Part shown: one piece after another, positions 1 through 8,893 of the stretch
Numbering within the stretch: position 1 is the first letter of the stretch
Layout: every line of letters starts with the position of its first letter
NCBI RefSeq assembly: GCF_924101635.2
Contig: NZ_CAKMAA020000033.1
Coordinates: 1 to 52,225, forward strand
Length of the DNA: 52,225 nucleotides
DNA from: Candidatus Nitrotoga sp. HW29
Lineage (GTDB): Bacteria > Pseudomonadota > Gammaproteobacteria > Burkholderiales > Gallionellaceae
Reading direction: 5' to 3'
Notes under the pieces: model-generated
Told to the model about the DNA's origin: nothing
Database searches by the model: none
The model's input: only the letters and a program-made list of their open reading frames with translations
Program-made: the position numbers and the translations under genes

Positions 1-236
1 GCAGCTCGCCACCTAAATTCGCTTACAAAAGTTGCACTTCAGAGTTGAATCCGCCACTGATAAAGCCGGCGACCAAAACTCTTAATGTAACAAGAACGAA
101 AAATACGGTTCACTGATGTCATCAGAAGTGATTAAGAATTTATATAACTTAAGTTACACTTTTATCAAATCTGGATTTGCAGATATATGAGTACGGTATC
201 ATCCCACCTTAACAATACTTTATTAAAGGAGTCTTC

Positions 237-1004
237 ATGTTAACAAAAAAATACTGCGTAACTGGACAATGGCTACCAGCGTTAATCGCCAGCGTTGGTT
301 TGACATGGGGAATTAACGGATATACCTCGCCTCAATGGGATAATTTGCAAGCTGTAAACGAGAGTTACCAACAGGCGGTTAACAGTCCAATACGGACCAC
401 TGATGACAAACGTTCTGATGCAACGCGCAAACCGGTAGAATTCCTGCAGTTCACCCAAGTACGGCCAGGTATGCTGGTACTGGATATTGCAGCAGGCGGA
501 GGAAATACCTCACAGCTACTCGCGCTGGTAGTTGGGAGCAAAGGTACCGTATGGGCGCAAGGAGACCAACAACGGCCAGCGCTCGTCAAACGATTGGAGA
601 ATCATCCCCAGTCCAATATTATTCCGATAATAAGCTCTTTCGAAGATCCGATACCCGATGACACACCCAAATTGGATTTAATTACCATCATCCTGAACTA
701 CCATGATATCGCCTATAAACCTGTTGACCGTACCAAACTAACCCAACGACTGTTTAATGCATTAAAGCCGGGTGGACATCTCGTTGTAATTGATCACTCA
801 GCCAAGCCGGGGAGTGGAATCTCAGCAGCAAAATCACTTCATCGTATTGACGAAAAGGTCGTGGGTGAAGAGTTTCTGAAAGCCGGTTTTCAGCTGGAAG
901 AAGAAAGTAGCTTTCTACACAATCCGTCCGACCCTCGTGACCAAGCTTTCTTCAACATGAAAATCCCTTCAGACAAATTCGCCTTGCGCTTCGTCAAGCC
1001 TTGA
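237..1004 (+). CDS. Exported SAM-dependent methyltransferase, tandem copy 1
   Basis: A 255-aa class I methyltransferase-like protein. The N-terminus has a basic start and a hydrophobic stretch (about residues 10-28), consistent with a signal peptide or anchor, which is unusual for this fold. The SAM-binding motif I lies at residues 81-96 (VLDIAAGGGN...), and a later acidic-strand/KPGG segment (about 178-190, ending in VVIDHS) fits the methyltransferase core. A good ribosome-binding site (AAAGGAG) precedes the ATG. It resembles the COG4798 'predicted methyltransferase' group; the substrate is unknown. A clear paralogue follows directly (1153-1941), sharing the DKR.DA.RKPVEFLQFT block, motif I and the NPSDPR..A.FNM and F.LRFVKP-type C-terminus, so the pair arose by tandem duplication. 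The export prediction and the function are inferences. Confidence 0.82.
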   Translation: MLTKKYCVTGQWLPALIASVGLTWGINGYTSPQWDNLQAVNESYQQAVNSPIRTTDDKRSDATRKPVEFLQFTQVRPGMLVLDIAAGGGNTSQLLALVVGSKGTVWAQGDQQRPALVKRLENHPQSNIIPIISSFEDPIPDDTPKLDLITIILNYHDIAYKPVDRTKLTQRLFNALKPGGHLVVIDHSAKPGSGISAAKSLHRIDEKVVGEEFLKAGFQLEEESSFLHNPSDPRDQAFFNMKIPSDKFALRFVKP

Positions 1005-1029
1005 TACATAAAAATATTTATTGACGTGC

Positions 1030-1063
1030 ACGCTAACCTCTGCACATGTTTGGACGTTAGCGT
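1030..1063. repeat. Inverted repeat between the two methyltransferase genes
   Basis: Perfect 8-bp arms ACGCTAAC and GTTAGCGT are separated by 18 nt, shortly after the stop of copy 1. A second 8-bp inverted repeat (AAAATATC / GATATTTT, 1119-1143) sits just before copy 2. Neither has the U-tract of a strong intrinsic terminator. They may be RNA-processing or weak attenuation structures, or chance. Confidence 0.35.
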
Positions 1064-1152
1064 TTGATTGGTGCCTATCACAAACAAGCCCCAATAAATA
1101 TGATGGCTGTATCTGCTAAAAATATCTTCAGTCTTGATATTTTCGAAAAGAT

Positions 1153-1941
1153 TTGGTTGTGATTCCACAATACTACTTAAGTAGCCGATGTATCCTGATA
1201 CTAATCGCCACCGTTGGTTTTATATGCCGGGAATTAGCATGGGGAATAACTGGATATGCCGCGCCTGAATTAAACAACTCGCAAACACTATCCGCACTTT
1301 ACAAACAAGCAGCTACCAACCCCATTCGAACTAATGAAGACAAGCGTGCTGATGCTTCACGCAAGCCGGTTGAATTCCTGCAGTTCACCCGCGTGCAACC
1401 CGGCATGCAAGTACTGGATATCGCAACTGGTAACGGGTACACAGCACAGCTGCTAGCGCTGGTTGTTGGGAACACCGGAAAAATATGGGCACAAGGAGAT
1501 CAACAAAGGCCGGCTTTCATCAAACAATTGACCGATCACCCTCAACTAAACATTGTGCCGGTGATACGTCCTTCCGAAGATCCCGTACCCAAGAATGTGT
1601 CAGGACTAGATTTGATTACCAATATTATGAATTATCACAACAGTTCATACCTGTCGGTTACCCGTCGAATCAAATTAAACCAGCGATTATTCAAAGCACT
1701 GAAATCTGGCGGATACCTCATTGTGATCGACCACTCCACCCAAGCGGGCACTGATATTGTCTCGGCAAAGAGGCTCCATCGTATTAACCAGGCTATCGTT
1801 TTAGAAGAAATTCAAAAAGCCGGTTTTCGACTTGAGCAAGAAAATAACTTTCTTCGCAATCCTTCCGACCCTCGCAATCAAGCTTATTTCAATATGGAAA
1901 TACCGACCGACAAATTCGCATTTCGCTTCGTCAAACCTTAA
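1153..1941 (+). CDS. Exported SAM-dependent methyltransferase, tandem copy 2
   Basis: Paralogue of the preceding gene (262 aa). Motif I (about residues 87-102, VLDIATGNGYTAQ) is closer to the classical glycine-rich loop than in copy 1. A hydrophobic N-terminal segment (about residues 11-25) again suggests export or membrane anchoring, here with an extra ICREL-like insertion relative to copy 1. The start is weakly supported: TTG at 1153 and GTG at 1159 are the only early in-frame candidates, and neither has a good ribosome-binding site. The N-terminus may therefore be altered, or expression may depend on copy 1. A strong hairpin follows the stop. The substrate is unknown. Confidence 0.78.
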   Translation: MVVIPQYYLSSRCILILIATVGFICRELAWGITGYAAPELNNSQTLSALYKQAATNPIRTNEDKRADASRKPVEFLQFTRVQPGMQVLDIATGNGYTAQLLALVVGNTGKIWAQGDQQRPAFIKQLTDHPQLNIVPVIRPSEDPVPKNVSGLDLITNIMNYHNSSYLSVTRRIKLNQRLFKALKSGGYLIVIDHSTQAGTDIVSAKRLHRINQAIVLEEIQKAGFRLEQENNFLRNPSDPRNQAYFNMEIPTDKFAFRFVKP

Positions 1942-1952
1942 TGAATGGGGTA

Positions 1953-1984
1953 GGGATCATTGTCCTGAATAACACAATGATCCC
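1953..1984. terminator. Hairpin terminator after the methyltransferase pair
   Basis: A perfect 11-bp inverted repeat (GGGATCATTGT / ACAATGATCCC) with a 10-nt loop begins 11 nt after the stop codon of copy 2. It is followed by a short T-containing stretch (TTATCT). The stem is strong but the U-tract is poor. Confidence 0.6.
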
Positions 1985-2109
1985 TTATCTCCAGTCATAT
2001 CTAAAAAACAGACCATTTCTAAATCGAAAGCTACCGAGGTGAGTACGCTTTATCGTGCTTTCTAATGTTGTAACGACAAACCAGCTTTAATGCGCGTTTC
2101 CTCGAGCAA

Positions 2110-2715
2110 TTACTTCAACCCTTCCGCCTTAAGCGCCGCTTGCACTGCGGGACGAGCAGCTACACGAGCCACATATTTTTTAAGCTCTGGCCAAGCCGAC
2201 ATGTCGAACTTCAAAATATCAGACCAACGCAATACAGTGAACAGATAAGCATCCGCCACCGTAAATGTTTCGCCCATCACCCAGGTCTTACCTTCGAGGT
2301 GTTTGGAGAGAAAATCCATGCGCTTGCCGAGGGTTTCAACCACCACCGCCCGCCATTCCGCTGGCAGTTGTGGTTTGAACATCGCCCCCATCCCCTTGTG
2401 AAGCTCAGAAGTGATGAAGTTAAGCATTTCTTGCAAGCGGTAGCGCTCCATCGTGCCGTTCGCGGGAGCTAGTTTTTTTTCGGGGACGAGATCGGCCAGG
2501 TACTGAATAATGGCAGGGCCTTCTGTGAGCAACTCCCCGTTGTCGAGCAACAGCGCAGGCACATAGCCTTTAGGATTATGCGTCCAGTAATCCGCCCCGT
2601 TTTCCTCATGCTTAGTAGCGAGGTTCACCTTCACCAGTTCGAAAGGAAGCTGCAATTCTCGCAGGGTAATATGAGGAGAAAGAGAGCAGGCAGCGGGTGA
2701 ATAAAAAAGCTTCAT
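2110..2715 (-). CDS. gstA: Glutathione S-transferase
   Basis: A 201-aa cytosolic glutathione transferase of the bacterial beta-class type. The thioredoxin-like N-terminal domain (about residues 1-80) begins MKLFYSPAACSLSPH. Cys10 is the residue that forms the mixed disulfide with glutathione in beta-class enzymes. It also shows the cis-proline segment (KGYVPAL) and the EGPAIIQYLAD glutathione-binding stretch. The all-helical C-terminal domain contains the conserved FTVADAYLF motif. A good Shine-Dalgarno (AGGAG) lies just before the ATG. The gene is alone on its strand. The likely role is conjugation or reduction of electrophiles and peroxides; the specific substrate is unknown. Confidence 0.93.
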   Translation of the reverse strand: MKLFYSPAACSLSPHITLRELQLPFELVKVNLATKHEENGADYWTHNPKGYVPALLLDNGELLTEGPAIIQYLADLVPEKKLAPANGTMERYRLQEMLNFITSELHKGMGAMFKPQLPAEWRAVVVETLGKRMDFLSKHLEGKTWVMGETFTVADAYLFTVLRWSDILKFDMSAWPELKKYVARVAARPAVQAALKAEGLK

Positions 2716-2805
2716 AAAAATTCTCCTGATGTATCGTTAAGTTGATTGATTTCGAAGCAGGTAAACAGCCTCACCCACAGCCACTTACCAAATTAACCGG
2801 TTTTT

Positions 2806-2811
2806 ATTATA
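2806..2811 (-). promoter_or_regulatory. Candidate -10 box for the glutathione transferase gene
   Basis: A perfect TATAAT on the minus strand about 90 nt upstream of the start codon. No convincing -35 hexamer sits at 16-18 bp, so only the -10 is supported. Confidence 0.35.
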
Positions 2812-2954
2812 CATTCATTAAAAACGCTCAGTTTTGGACATGCAGTCTTCATTTTTGTGCCATCCAAATGGTGGCGCAACTGAAATTTAAATAAAAACTT
2901 TTGCGGCCTGATATTAAAATCTGACTACCACCTTAGAACAAAAAGAGCAATCCG

Positions 2955-3086
2955 ATGACTAACCTATCTGTCAACACAGATAACTTGCAAGCTACGGTAG
3001 CAGGTTATCTCCCTGCAACCGATATACCTCAAACGTTAGGCTGCATTAGCAACATCAGCACCAAAATTAAGCGTAATCCGGAATGA
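2955..3086 (+). CDS. Possible small protein (43 aa)
   Basis: An ATG-to-TGA frame of 43 codons begins MTNLSVNTDN and ends KIKRNPE. It lies 21 nt upstream of the small lipoprotein gene on the same strand. The ribosome-binding site is weak (AAAGAGCAA). I recognise no family and the composition is unremarkable. It may be a real short gene co-transcribed with the lipoprotein, or chance. Apart from this frame, 2716-3107 holds only the candidate -10 box of the glutathione transferase gene. Confidence 0.25.
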   Translation: MTNLSVNTDNLQATVAGYLPATDIPQTLGCISNISTKIKRNPE

Positions 3087-3107
3087 ACATGAAAGGAATG
3101 AAATTCC

Positions 3108-3314
3108 ATGAAACTGCAGACGCTCTTTACCGTTTTGCTGACTAGCACATTAACCGCAGCTTGTTCTTCAGAACAGCTTTACGCTACCGGCCGTAATGCC
3201 CAAAGATCAGAATGCATCAAGCTTCCCGACACGCAAGAACGCGATCGTTGCCTCAAAGACGCGGACCTCTCCTATGACATGTACCAACGTGAAGTTGAAG
3301 GTGTAAGCAAATGA
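3108..3314 (+). CDS. Small lipoprotein, unknown function
   Basis: A 68-aa protein with a lipoprotein signal peptide: MK, a hydrophobic stretch, then lipobox LTAAC with Cys19 as the lipidation site. The mature part (about 50 aa) is polar, with two further cysteines in a C.KLPD....RC spacing that could form a disulfide in the periplasm. GAAAGGA precedes the ATG. Small conserved lipoproteins of this layout are common in proteobacteria. I cannot assign a function. Confidence 0.72.
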   Translation: MKLQTLFTVLLTSTLTAACSSEQLYATGRNAQRSECIKLPDTQERDRCLKDADLSYDMYQREVEGVSK

Positions 3315-3400
3315 ACAACGACTCGGGCCACCACCGGTCTAACATTGCGTTGCGCGTGAAATTAAAAGATCTGTCATTGGCACGCAACACACCATATAAC

Positions 3401-4063
3401 TTAATCGATCAATTCGATTGCCAGATTATCCGCCCACAGCGTTCCCCCATCTTCCAGCATGACACCGGCTATCAGTGAATTGGCAGAAGACGGAATTTTA
3501 AGTTCGATAGCATAATGCTTCCAGTCTTGCGTGCCTTTCACTCGATCATTTTGCATGAGATTCCAAGCGAGAATTTGGCCACTTCCGTCATCTGCACGAA
3601 GGACGAGTGCGCCACCAGCTCCGCTGATATCCACGCCTCTAAGCGAGCCAGAAAGTCTGACTGTCTTGTTGTGCCATGAGGGATGAACACCAATTGATTG
3701 CTGGAGTAAACCATAAGGCTCGGAGCCATGACGCCTGATCCGTGCACTAGCCGGAATGGAAAGCGCATTTTCCGAATCGGCCACAAAAGTATAGGAATTG
3801 CCTGAACCATGCTCAATTCCTGCCCAAGCACTCATCTTGCCTAGCTTGTCAGGATTGAACGAAGGATTTTGTAAGCTGATTACCGCATTAGGAACCGGGC
3901 GTCTGGCCTGACGGCGTGCAAGTATAGATGGCAGGGCAGCAGGAGCGGCTACTTGCGCCTCAGCAGATGTGACGGGTGCTGACGGAGTATCTGCGCTAAT
4001 AGCATAGTTTGTAAAACCGGCAAGCAGAAGTACAACCCACAAAGGGAATATTGAGTTAGGCAT
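3401..4063 (-). CDS. Exported protein with carbohydrate-binding-like C-terminal domain
   Basis: A 220-aa protein. A signal peptide (residues 1-24, cleavage near AISA-D) is followed by an alanine/proline-rich linker (about 25-60) and a beta-rich domain (about 62-220). The end of the domain (GGTLWADNLAIELID) is typical of jelly-roll or galactose-binding-like modules often found at the C-termini of proteobacterial exported proteins. There is no catalytic motif and no recognisable ribosome-binding site. The neighbours are unrelated. Ligand binding in the periplasm or outside the cell is inferred from fold resemblance only. Confidence 0.65.
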   Translation of the reverse strand: MPNSIFPLWVVLLLAGFTNYAISADTPSAPVTSAEAQVAAPAALPSILARRQARRPVPNAVISLQNPSFNPDKLGKMSAWAGIEHGSGNSYTFVADSENALSIPASARIRRHGSEPYGLLQQSIGVHPSWHNKTVRLSGSLRGVDISGAGGALVLRADDGSGQILAWNLMQNDRVKGTQDWKHYAIELKIPSSANSLIAGVMLEDGGTLWADNLAIELID

Positions 4064-4169
4064 AAATTTACAATTAGTAATATGGTGCGTAATTATAGAT
4101 TGTGAGCAATTCTCATGTAATAACTATTTAAAATAACAAAAAAATGAATAACAAAAAACTTGCGGATGA

Positions 4170-4430
4170 ATGGAAGTGACATTGACACTTAAACAAGTGT
4201 ATTTGCATGAGCACTTGGAGAAATTAATGGAACAACGAACTGCTGCGCTTACCGAAGAGATTATCGAGCGCAAGCAGACATACAAACGGGTGATATGCCT
4301 CAACCGCGTGTACGCGATACTGAGCAGCATCAATACGACTATTATCCGCGTCCATGATAGGCAAGAATTATTTGATGAAGCCTGTCATATCACAGCAAAA
4401 CACTGCCAATTTCGCAGAAAATTTAAATGA
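4170..4430 (+). pseudogene. Remnant of a GAF-domain sensor (diguanylate cyclase/phosphodiesterase type)
   Basis: An 86-codon frame. Residues about 15-36 form a charged helix of the kind linking PAS/HAMP regions (ending ..EEIIERKQ). Residues about 40-80 contain the start of a GAF domain as seen in beta- and gammaproteobacterial GGDEF/EAL proteins (LNRVYAILSSIN, then DRQELFDEAC). Right after this the frame ends in unrelated residues and a stop, with no GAF core, GGDEF or EAL sequence downstream before the oppositely oriented gene at 4487. I read it as a truncated, decayed gene. An intact small protein is unlikely. Confidence 0.6.
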
Positions 4431-4486
4431 AATTCAACTTAGTGGAAAGTAAGTACAGAACTAATTCCAATAAACAATTTGTAACG

Positions 4487-5398
4487 TTAACCTCCAACCT
4501 GCTGGCGCTTATACTCCTTACGTTTCATATCTAAATACTCGTTCTGCTCCAACTCATGTAGCTGAAGTGGATAGCGTTCGGTGGACGCAAACCAATCCCG
4601 CAGGCGTTTTTCGAGTTGTTGCTGAGGAGGCGTGGATAAAGCGCCAAGATAAGCATTCATTGCCAAAAAATAGCGCATGGTATTGCGTTCTAGTGCTCCC
4701 CGTATACCGCTGACATAGAGGGGCTTGCCGTCAGGCAGTTTTTTAATAACGGTAAATCCCACTTTGTCGCTTCCCAAAGTTTTTAGATAAGCCTGCATTG
4801 CAAGCTTTGCGGTAAAGCCATAGGCATACGAATAGGATAGATGGATAAATGTTCCGCCATCTTTTAGCGGAATTGCTTCCAGCATGATGCGATAATTTTT
4901 AGTGCCGAATGGACCTGTATCTGCGTCCAGAAAAATCTGGAAGTAATCGGGTGATATGGAATCAACTCGATATTTAAACTCCATGCGGGGGGCAATATTC
5001 AGCGCCTGCTCATTTTTTCTGCCGATATGTACCGTGAGATTACTGCCCGGTTTGTCACCCGATTCGCGACAGTATTTGACATTCAGATGCAGAATCAAGA
5101 TGTCGCACCAATGAGTTGCTCCCTGAAGCGCTGTGCTCACCGTTTCAAACGAATAATCCATGAGTGCATAGATGTCACCCTTTAAGTCCGTTGAAGTCTG
5201 ACTGGAATCCAGATTAAGCGGTAATTGAAATTGGTTGTGGCTCAGTGTATCCCGCAATGCCAGGTACTTTGCACGGAGAGATGCTGTTGAATTCGTGTCA
5301 GAAATATCGGCATGGACGATCCCTGAATTTGTACTTATAAAGCAAGTGAGAACAAGATGTATCACCCACCACAACCCCGTTTTTAACCTTCCTCTCAT
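4487..5398 (-). CDS. Exported protein of unknown function
   Basis: A 303-aa protein with an N-terminal hydrophobic segment (about residues 8-30, ending near HADIS) that fits a signal peptide. The mature part is mixed alpha/beta with several conserved-looking aromatic stretches (FIHLSYSYAYG, RYFLAMNAYLGAL) and a charged C-terminal tail rich in Lys, Arg and Gln. Two cysteines (in HWCDILILHLNVKYC) could pair. It lies 24 nt downstream of glnD on the same strand and may share its transcript. I do not recognise the family; a lipid-binding START-like fold is possible but unproven. Confidence 0.62.
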   Translation of the reverse strand: MRGRLKTGLWWVIHLVLTCFISTNSGIVHADISDTNSTASLRAKYLALRDTLSHNQFQLPLNLDSSQTSTDLKGDIYALMDYSFETVSTALQGATHWCDILILHLNVKYCRESGDKPGSNLTVHIGRKNEQALNIAPRMEFKYRVDSISPDYFQIFLDADTGPFGTKNYRIMLEAIPLKDGGTFIHLSYSYAYGFTAKLAMQAYLKTLGSDKVGFTVIKKLPDGKPLYVSGIRGALERNTMRYFLAMNAYLGALSTPPQQQLEKRLRDWFASTERYPLQLHELEQNEYLDMKRKEYKRQQVGG

Positions 5399-5422
5399 GT
5401 TACATAACTCTCTATATCACTT

Positions 5423-7960
5423 TTAAGAAATCTGTCGTAACAGTTCTTCGCGTAACGCTGTGATTGTCTGCGGTTGAATTAACGCCGCACTGGCTATATG
5501 GAAAATATCCTCCGCACGTGCGCCAAGCGTATTAATTTTAGCGCTACGTATTACTATGCCATGCCGCGCCAGCACATATGCGATACGCGCCAACAAACCG
5601 GGACGGTCACCGGCAATAATGGAAAGCAGATAATTGCCTTTATCATCCGACGTTATATTGACTTCGGATGCGATGGGGAAATGTTTAAGCTGGCGGGATA
5701 TTCTGGCAAATTTTGGTACAGAAGGCTCATCGGCGGTGGCTATCTCGCGTGATAGCTCATACTCTATGTAATTCATCACATCACGATATGCTGGCTTGCT
5801 ATTGCCTGCATCCATTGCCAGAAAGCTATCCAGCGCATAACCATGTTGGGTAGTGTGAATCTTCGCTTCCATAATGTTGTAGTTCAACCGCTCGAAAAAA
5901 CTACAGATACGCGCAAAAATGTAAGGCTGATCGGGACTATAAACCATCAACTGAATGCCTTCCCCGAGGGGGCTTAAGCGCGTCTTGACGATGGCTATGT
6001 TGCTATTGACTTGATGTGCCAACAGGCGAGTGTGCCAGGCAATTTCTTGCGGTTCGTGGCGCAAAAAATACTCCGGATCCAGTTGTGCCCACAATGTTTC
6101 GTGTACTTCAGAATCAATCGCATACAAGCTTAGTATTTCAAGTGTACGGGTGCGAACTTCACCAATCTGATCGGCAATTTTACCGTCAACCATATAGCGG
6201 CGTGTTGCCCAGAACAAATCTTCGAGTAACTTCCCCTTCCAGGCATTCCATACTTTTGGGCTGGTGCCACGAATATCGGCTACAGTGAGCAGGTACAACG
6301 CTACCAAATAACGATCATTTTTTACTTTTGCAGCGAAGGCCGCAATCACATCCTGGTCGGACAGATCTTGTTTTTGTGCGGTGGTAGACATGGTTAGATG
6401 ATGCTCGACCAGCCATACCACCAGCTCAGTATCTTCTTGCGTCAATCCGTGTTGTTTGCAGAAACGCACAGCGTCCGCACATCCCAATATTGAATGGTCA
6501 CCGCCACGCCCCTTGGCAATATCGTGAAACAGCCCGGCGATATACAACATTTCGACACGCGCGAAATCCTTGATCAACTTGTTACACAGCGGGTATTCAT
6601 GCGCGTGTTCTGCCAAGGTTAGACGGCGCAGATTGCGCACCACCATCAGGATGTGCTCATCTACCGTATAAACATGAAAAAGATCGTGCTGCATTTGCCC
6701 GACGATACGACCAAACGCAGGTAGGTAGCGACCCAGGATGTCATTTTGATTCATGCGTCGCAGGGCATGGGTAAGGCCGTGCGGCTGGCGCAGGATGGCC
6801 ATAAACAGTGCGCGATTGTGTGGATCGCGTCGGAATGCAGCGTCTATCTTGTAACGTGCCCGCCACAGAGCACGTAACGTGGGAGCAGAAAATCCACTCA
6901 GATGCGGATGCTGTTCCAGTAACAGGAAACTCTCCATAATGGCAGATGGTTCGCGTTCGAACAGGGCTTCATCGCGTGCTTCGAGCAAATCATCACGCGT
7001 TATAAAGCGGGCATTTAGCGGATTTATTGTGCTCGCTTCAGGGAACAGGTGGGTATGCAAGTTTTGCAATAGCACATCATTAAGTTGCAGTACCGCTTGT
7101 TTAGTGCGGTAGTAGCGCTGCATCATGTGTTCGCTGGCACGGCGTGCACCTGTAGCAGCGATGTGCATTTGTTTTGCCAATTCGGTTTGGTAATCGAATA
7201 GCAGGCGATCTTCACGCCGCCTGGCCAAATAATGCAAGCGAATGCGCAGGTTTTGCAGCAGGGCTTCGTGACGCGCGATGGCACGCGCTTCAGGCTCGGT
7301 AATCATGCCTGCCTTGGCCAGCTCGCGCCAAGTGTCGCCCAAATTACAGGCACGGCTAATCCATAGCACAGTTTGTAAATCGCGCAGGCCACCGGGGCTT
7401 TCTTTCAAGTGGGGCTCCAGGTTGTAGTCCGCGTCTATGAAGCGAGCATGGCGCCGCTGTTGTTCATGTTGCTTGGCAAGATAGAAAGCACGATGATCAA
7501 GGTGTTGCGTCAACGTACTGACCATTTCCTCAAACAGTTGGGGTGCACCGATAATTAAACGTGCTTCTAATAGATTGGTCTGTACCGTAATATCGACCGA
7601 TTCTTCTACGCATTGTGCAACGGTACGAATACTGTGGCCAACTTCCAGACCGATGTCCCACAGCAGGCCAACCAGTTCCTGCAAATGTTGTTGCAATACC
7701 GGATCCGGTTCCTCCGGCAACAGGATCAGCAGGTCAATGTCAGACTTGGGATATAACTCGCTACGCCCATAACCGCCCACACCCACGAGTGCTAAATTTG
7801 GCGGCATGACAAGCAGTTGCCATACCGCGCGTAAATGCGCATCTACCAGCTTGGCGTGGGCACGCAGCAGACGGGCTGGCTGCGCGTGACGCTCATAATC
7901 CTGTTGCAGAAATAACCGTGCAGCACACAAGCTCTGGCGAATTTCAGTGGCGCTTCGCAC
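5423..7960 (-). CDS. glnD: Bifunctional PII uridylyltransferase/uridylyl-removing enzyme
   Basis: An 845-aa protein, usual length. It senses glutamine and uridylylates or deuridylylates PII (GlnB/GlnK), so controlling glutamine synthetase and NtrBC. The nucleotidyltransferase motif is at residues 62-76 (GGYGRSELYPKSDID), followed by the helical GlnD domain. The HD domain has LFHD at 477-480 and GGDHS after it, and two C-terminal ACT domains (about 665-740 and 775-845) bind glutamine. It starts at GTG (7960), only 3 nt after the map stop codon, so map and glnD are translationally close. This map-glnD order is common in betaproteobacteria. Confidence 0.97.
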   Translation of the reverse strand: MRSATEIRQSLCAARLFLQQDYERHAQPARLLRAHAKLVDAHLRAVWQLLVMPPNLALVGVGGYGRSELYPKSDIDLLILLPEEPDPVLQQHLQELVGLLWDIGLEVGHSIRTVAQCVEESVDITVQTNLLEARLIIGAPQLFEEMVSTLTQHLDHRAFYLAKQHEQQRRHARFIDADYNLEPHLKESPGGLRDLQTVLWISRACNLGDTWRELAKAGMITEPEARAIARHEALLQNLRIRLHYLARRREDRLLFDYQTELAKQMHIAATGARRASEHMMQRYYRTKQAVLQLNDVLLQNLHTHLFPEASTINPLNARFITRDDLLEARDEALFEREPSAIMESFLLLEQHPHLSGFSAPTLRALWRARYKIDAAFRRDPHNRALFMAILRQPHGLTHALRRMNQNDILGRYLPAFGRIVGQMQHDLFHVYTVDEHILMVVRNLRRLTLAEHAHEYPLCNKLIKDFARVEMLYIAGLFHDIAKGRGGDHSILGCADAVRFCKQHGLTQEDTELVVWLVEHHLTMSTTAQKQDLSDQDVIAAFAAKVKNDRYLVALYLLTVADIRGTSPKVWNAWKGKLLEDLFWATRRYMVDGKIADQIGEVRTRTLEILSLYAIDSEVHETLWAQLDPEYFLRHEPQEIAWHTRLLAHQVNSNIAIVKTRLSPLGEGIQLMVYSPDQPYIFARICSFFERLNYNIMEAKIHTTQHGYALDSFLAMDAGNSKPAYRDVMNYIEYELSREIATADEPSVPKFARISRQLKHFPIASEVNITSDDKGNYLLSIIAGDRPGLLARIAYVLARHGIVIRSAKINTLGARAEDIFHIASAALIQPQTITALREELLRQIS

Positions 7961-7963
7961 GGC

Positions 7964-8758
7964 TTATAAAGGTGGCGGAAGCGGAGATCCGGCAGAAACA
8001 GTCAGCACTTCAAAGCCGGACTCGGTTACCAGAATAGTGTGTTCCCACTGAGCCGACAAACTGTGATCCTTGGTCACGATGGTCCAGCCATCACCGAGTT
8101 GAGTGATGCCCGCCTTGCCTGCGTTAATCATCGGCTCAATGGTAAAGGTCATGCCCGCTTCGAGTTTCAATCCACTTTTAGGCTTACCGTAGTGCAACAC
8201 CTGTGGCTCTTCATGAAATACCCTACCGATACCGTGGCCGCAGAATTCACGTACCACGCTGTAACCCAGCACTTCAACGAAGCTCTGGATGGCGTAACCA
8301 ATATCGCCCAAATATGCGCCGGGTTTGACTACACGAATACCTCGCCACATCGCCTGGTAAGTAATTTCACACAACCGTTTTGCCTGGATGGATGTTTCAC
8401 CAACATGGAACATGCGGCTGGTATCACCGTGATAGGCCTCTTTAATAGTGGTGACATCAACGTTTAGGATGTCACCATTTTTGAGTTTTTTTTCACCCGG
8501 TACGCCATGGCATACCTGATGATTGATTGAGGTACAAATGGATTTTGGATAGGGCGTATGTCCTGGCGGCGCGTAATTGAGCGGCGCAGGAATGGTTTGT
8601 TGAATATTCACCATGTAATCATGGCAAAGACGATCAATTTCACCAGTAGTAATGCCAGCTTGTATAAAGGGGGTGATGTAGTCCAGCACTTCGCTAGCCA
8701 AACGGCCTGCGACACGCATTTTTTCAATTTCCTGAGGGTTCTTGATACTGACGGGCAT
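7964..8758 (-). CDS. map: Type I methionine aminopeptidase
   Basis: A 264-aa enzyme that removes the N-terminal methionine from nascent proteins. All five metal ligands of the pita-bread fold are present: Asp101, Asp112, His175, Glu208 and Glu239. The catalytic His84 (in NHQVCHG) is also seen. It lacks the N-terminal extension of type I eukaryotic forms. It lies just upstream of glnD. The rpsB-tsf genes that often neighbour map in other proteobacteria are absent here; a helicase gene on the same strand lies upstream, separated by a terminator. Confidence 0.97.
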   Translation of the reverse strand: MPVSIKNPQEIEKMRVAGRLASEVLDYITPFIQAGITTGEIDRLCHDYMVNIQQTIPAPLNYAPPGHTPYPKSICTSINHQVCHGVPGEKKLKNGDILNVDVTTIKEAYHGDTSRMFHVGETSIQAKRLCEITYQAMWRGIRVVKPGAYLGDIGYAIQSFVEVLGYSVVREFCGHGIGRVFHEEPQVLHYGKPKSGLKLEAGMTFTIEPMINAGKAGITQLGDGWTIVTKDHSLSAQWEHTILVTESGFEVLTVSAGSPLPPPL

Positions 8759-8841
8759 AGGTTACTTAAATTTAAGAATTAACAGTGACAAGCATAGTGG
8801 ATAGCGACTGTCAGCACAACAGTACGATTAACAACAGAAAT

Positions 8842-8870
8842 AAAAAAGGCACGCCTAGGCATGCCTTTTT
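8842..8870 (-). terminator. Intrinsic terminator of the first rhlE-like gene
   Basis: A GGCATGCC/GGCGTGCC stem (one G-U pair in the minus-strand RNA) flanked by A5 and T6 runs, 24 nt after the helicase stop codon. It separates the helicase from map-glnD. Confidence 0.8.
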
Positions 8871-8893
8871 ACTTTTAGCGGAGCCGTTAATGT

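Noticed and set aside
1-48. Open frame at the left edge (15 codons ending LTKVALQS) and sequence reminiscent of an IS end
   Set aside because: Too short to identify; I could not tie it to a specific transposase from memory.
3311-3478. 55-codon plus-strand frame overlapping the lipoprotein stop by ATGA
   Set aside because: It runs into the 3' end of the oppositely oriented gene at 3401, has no family resemblance and no own ribosome-binding site.
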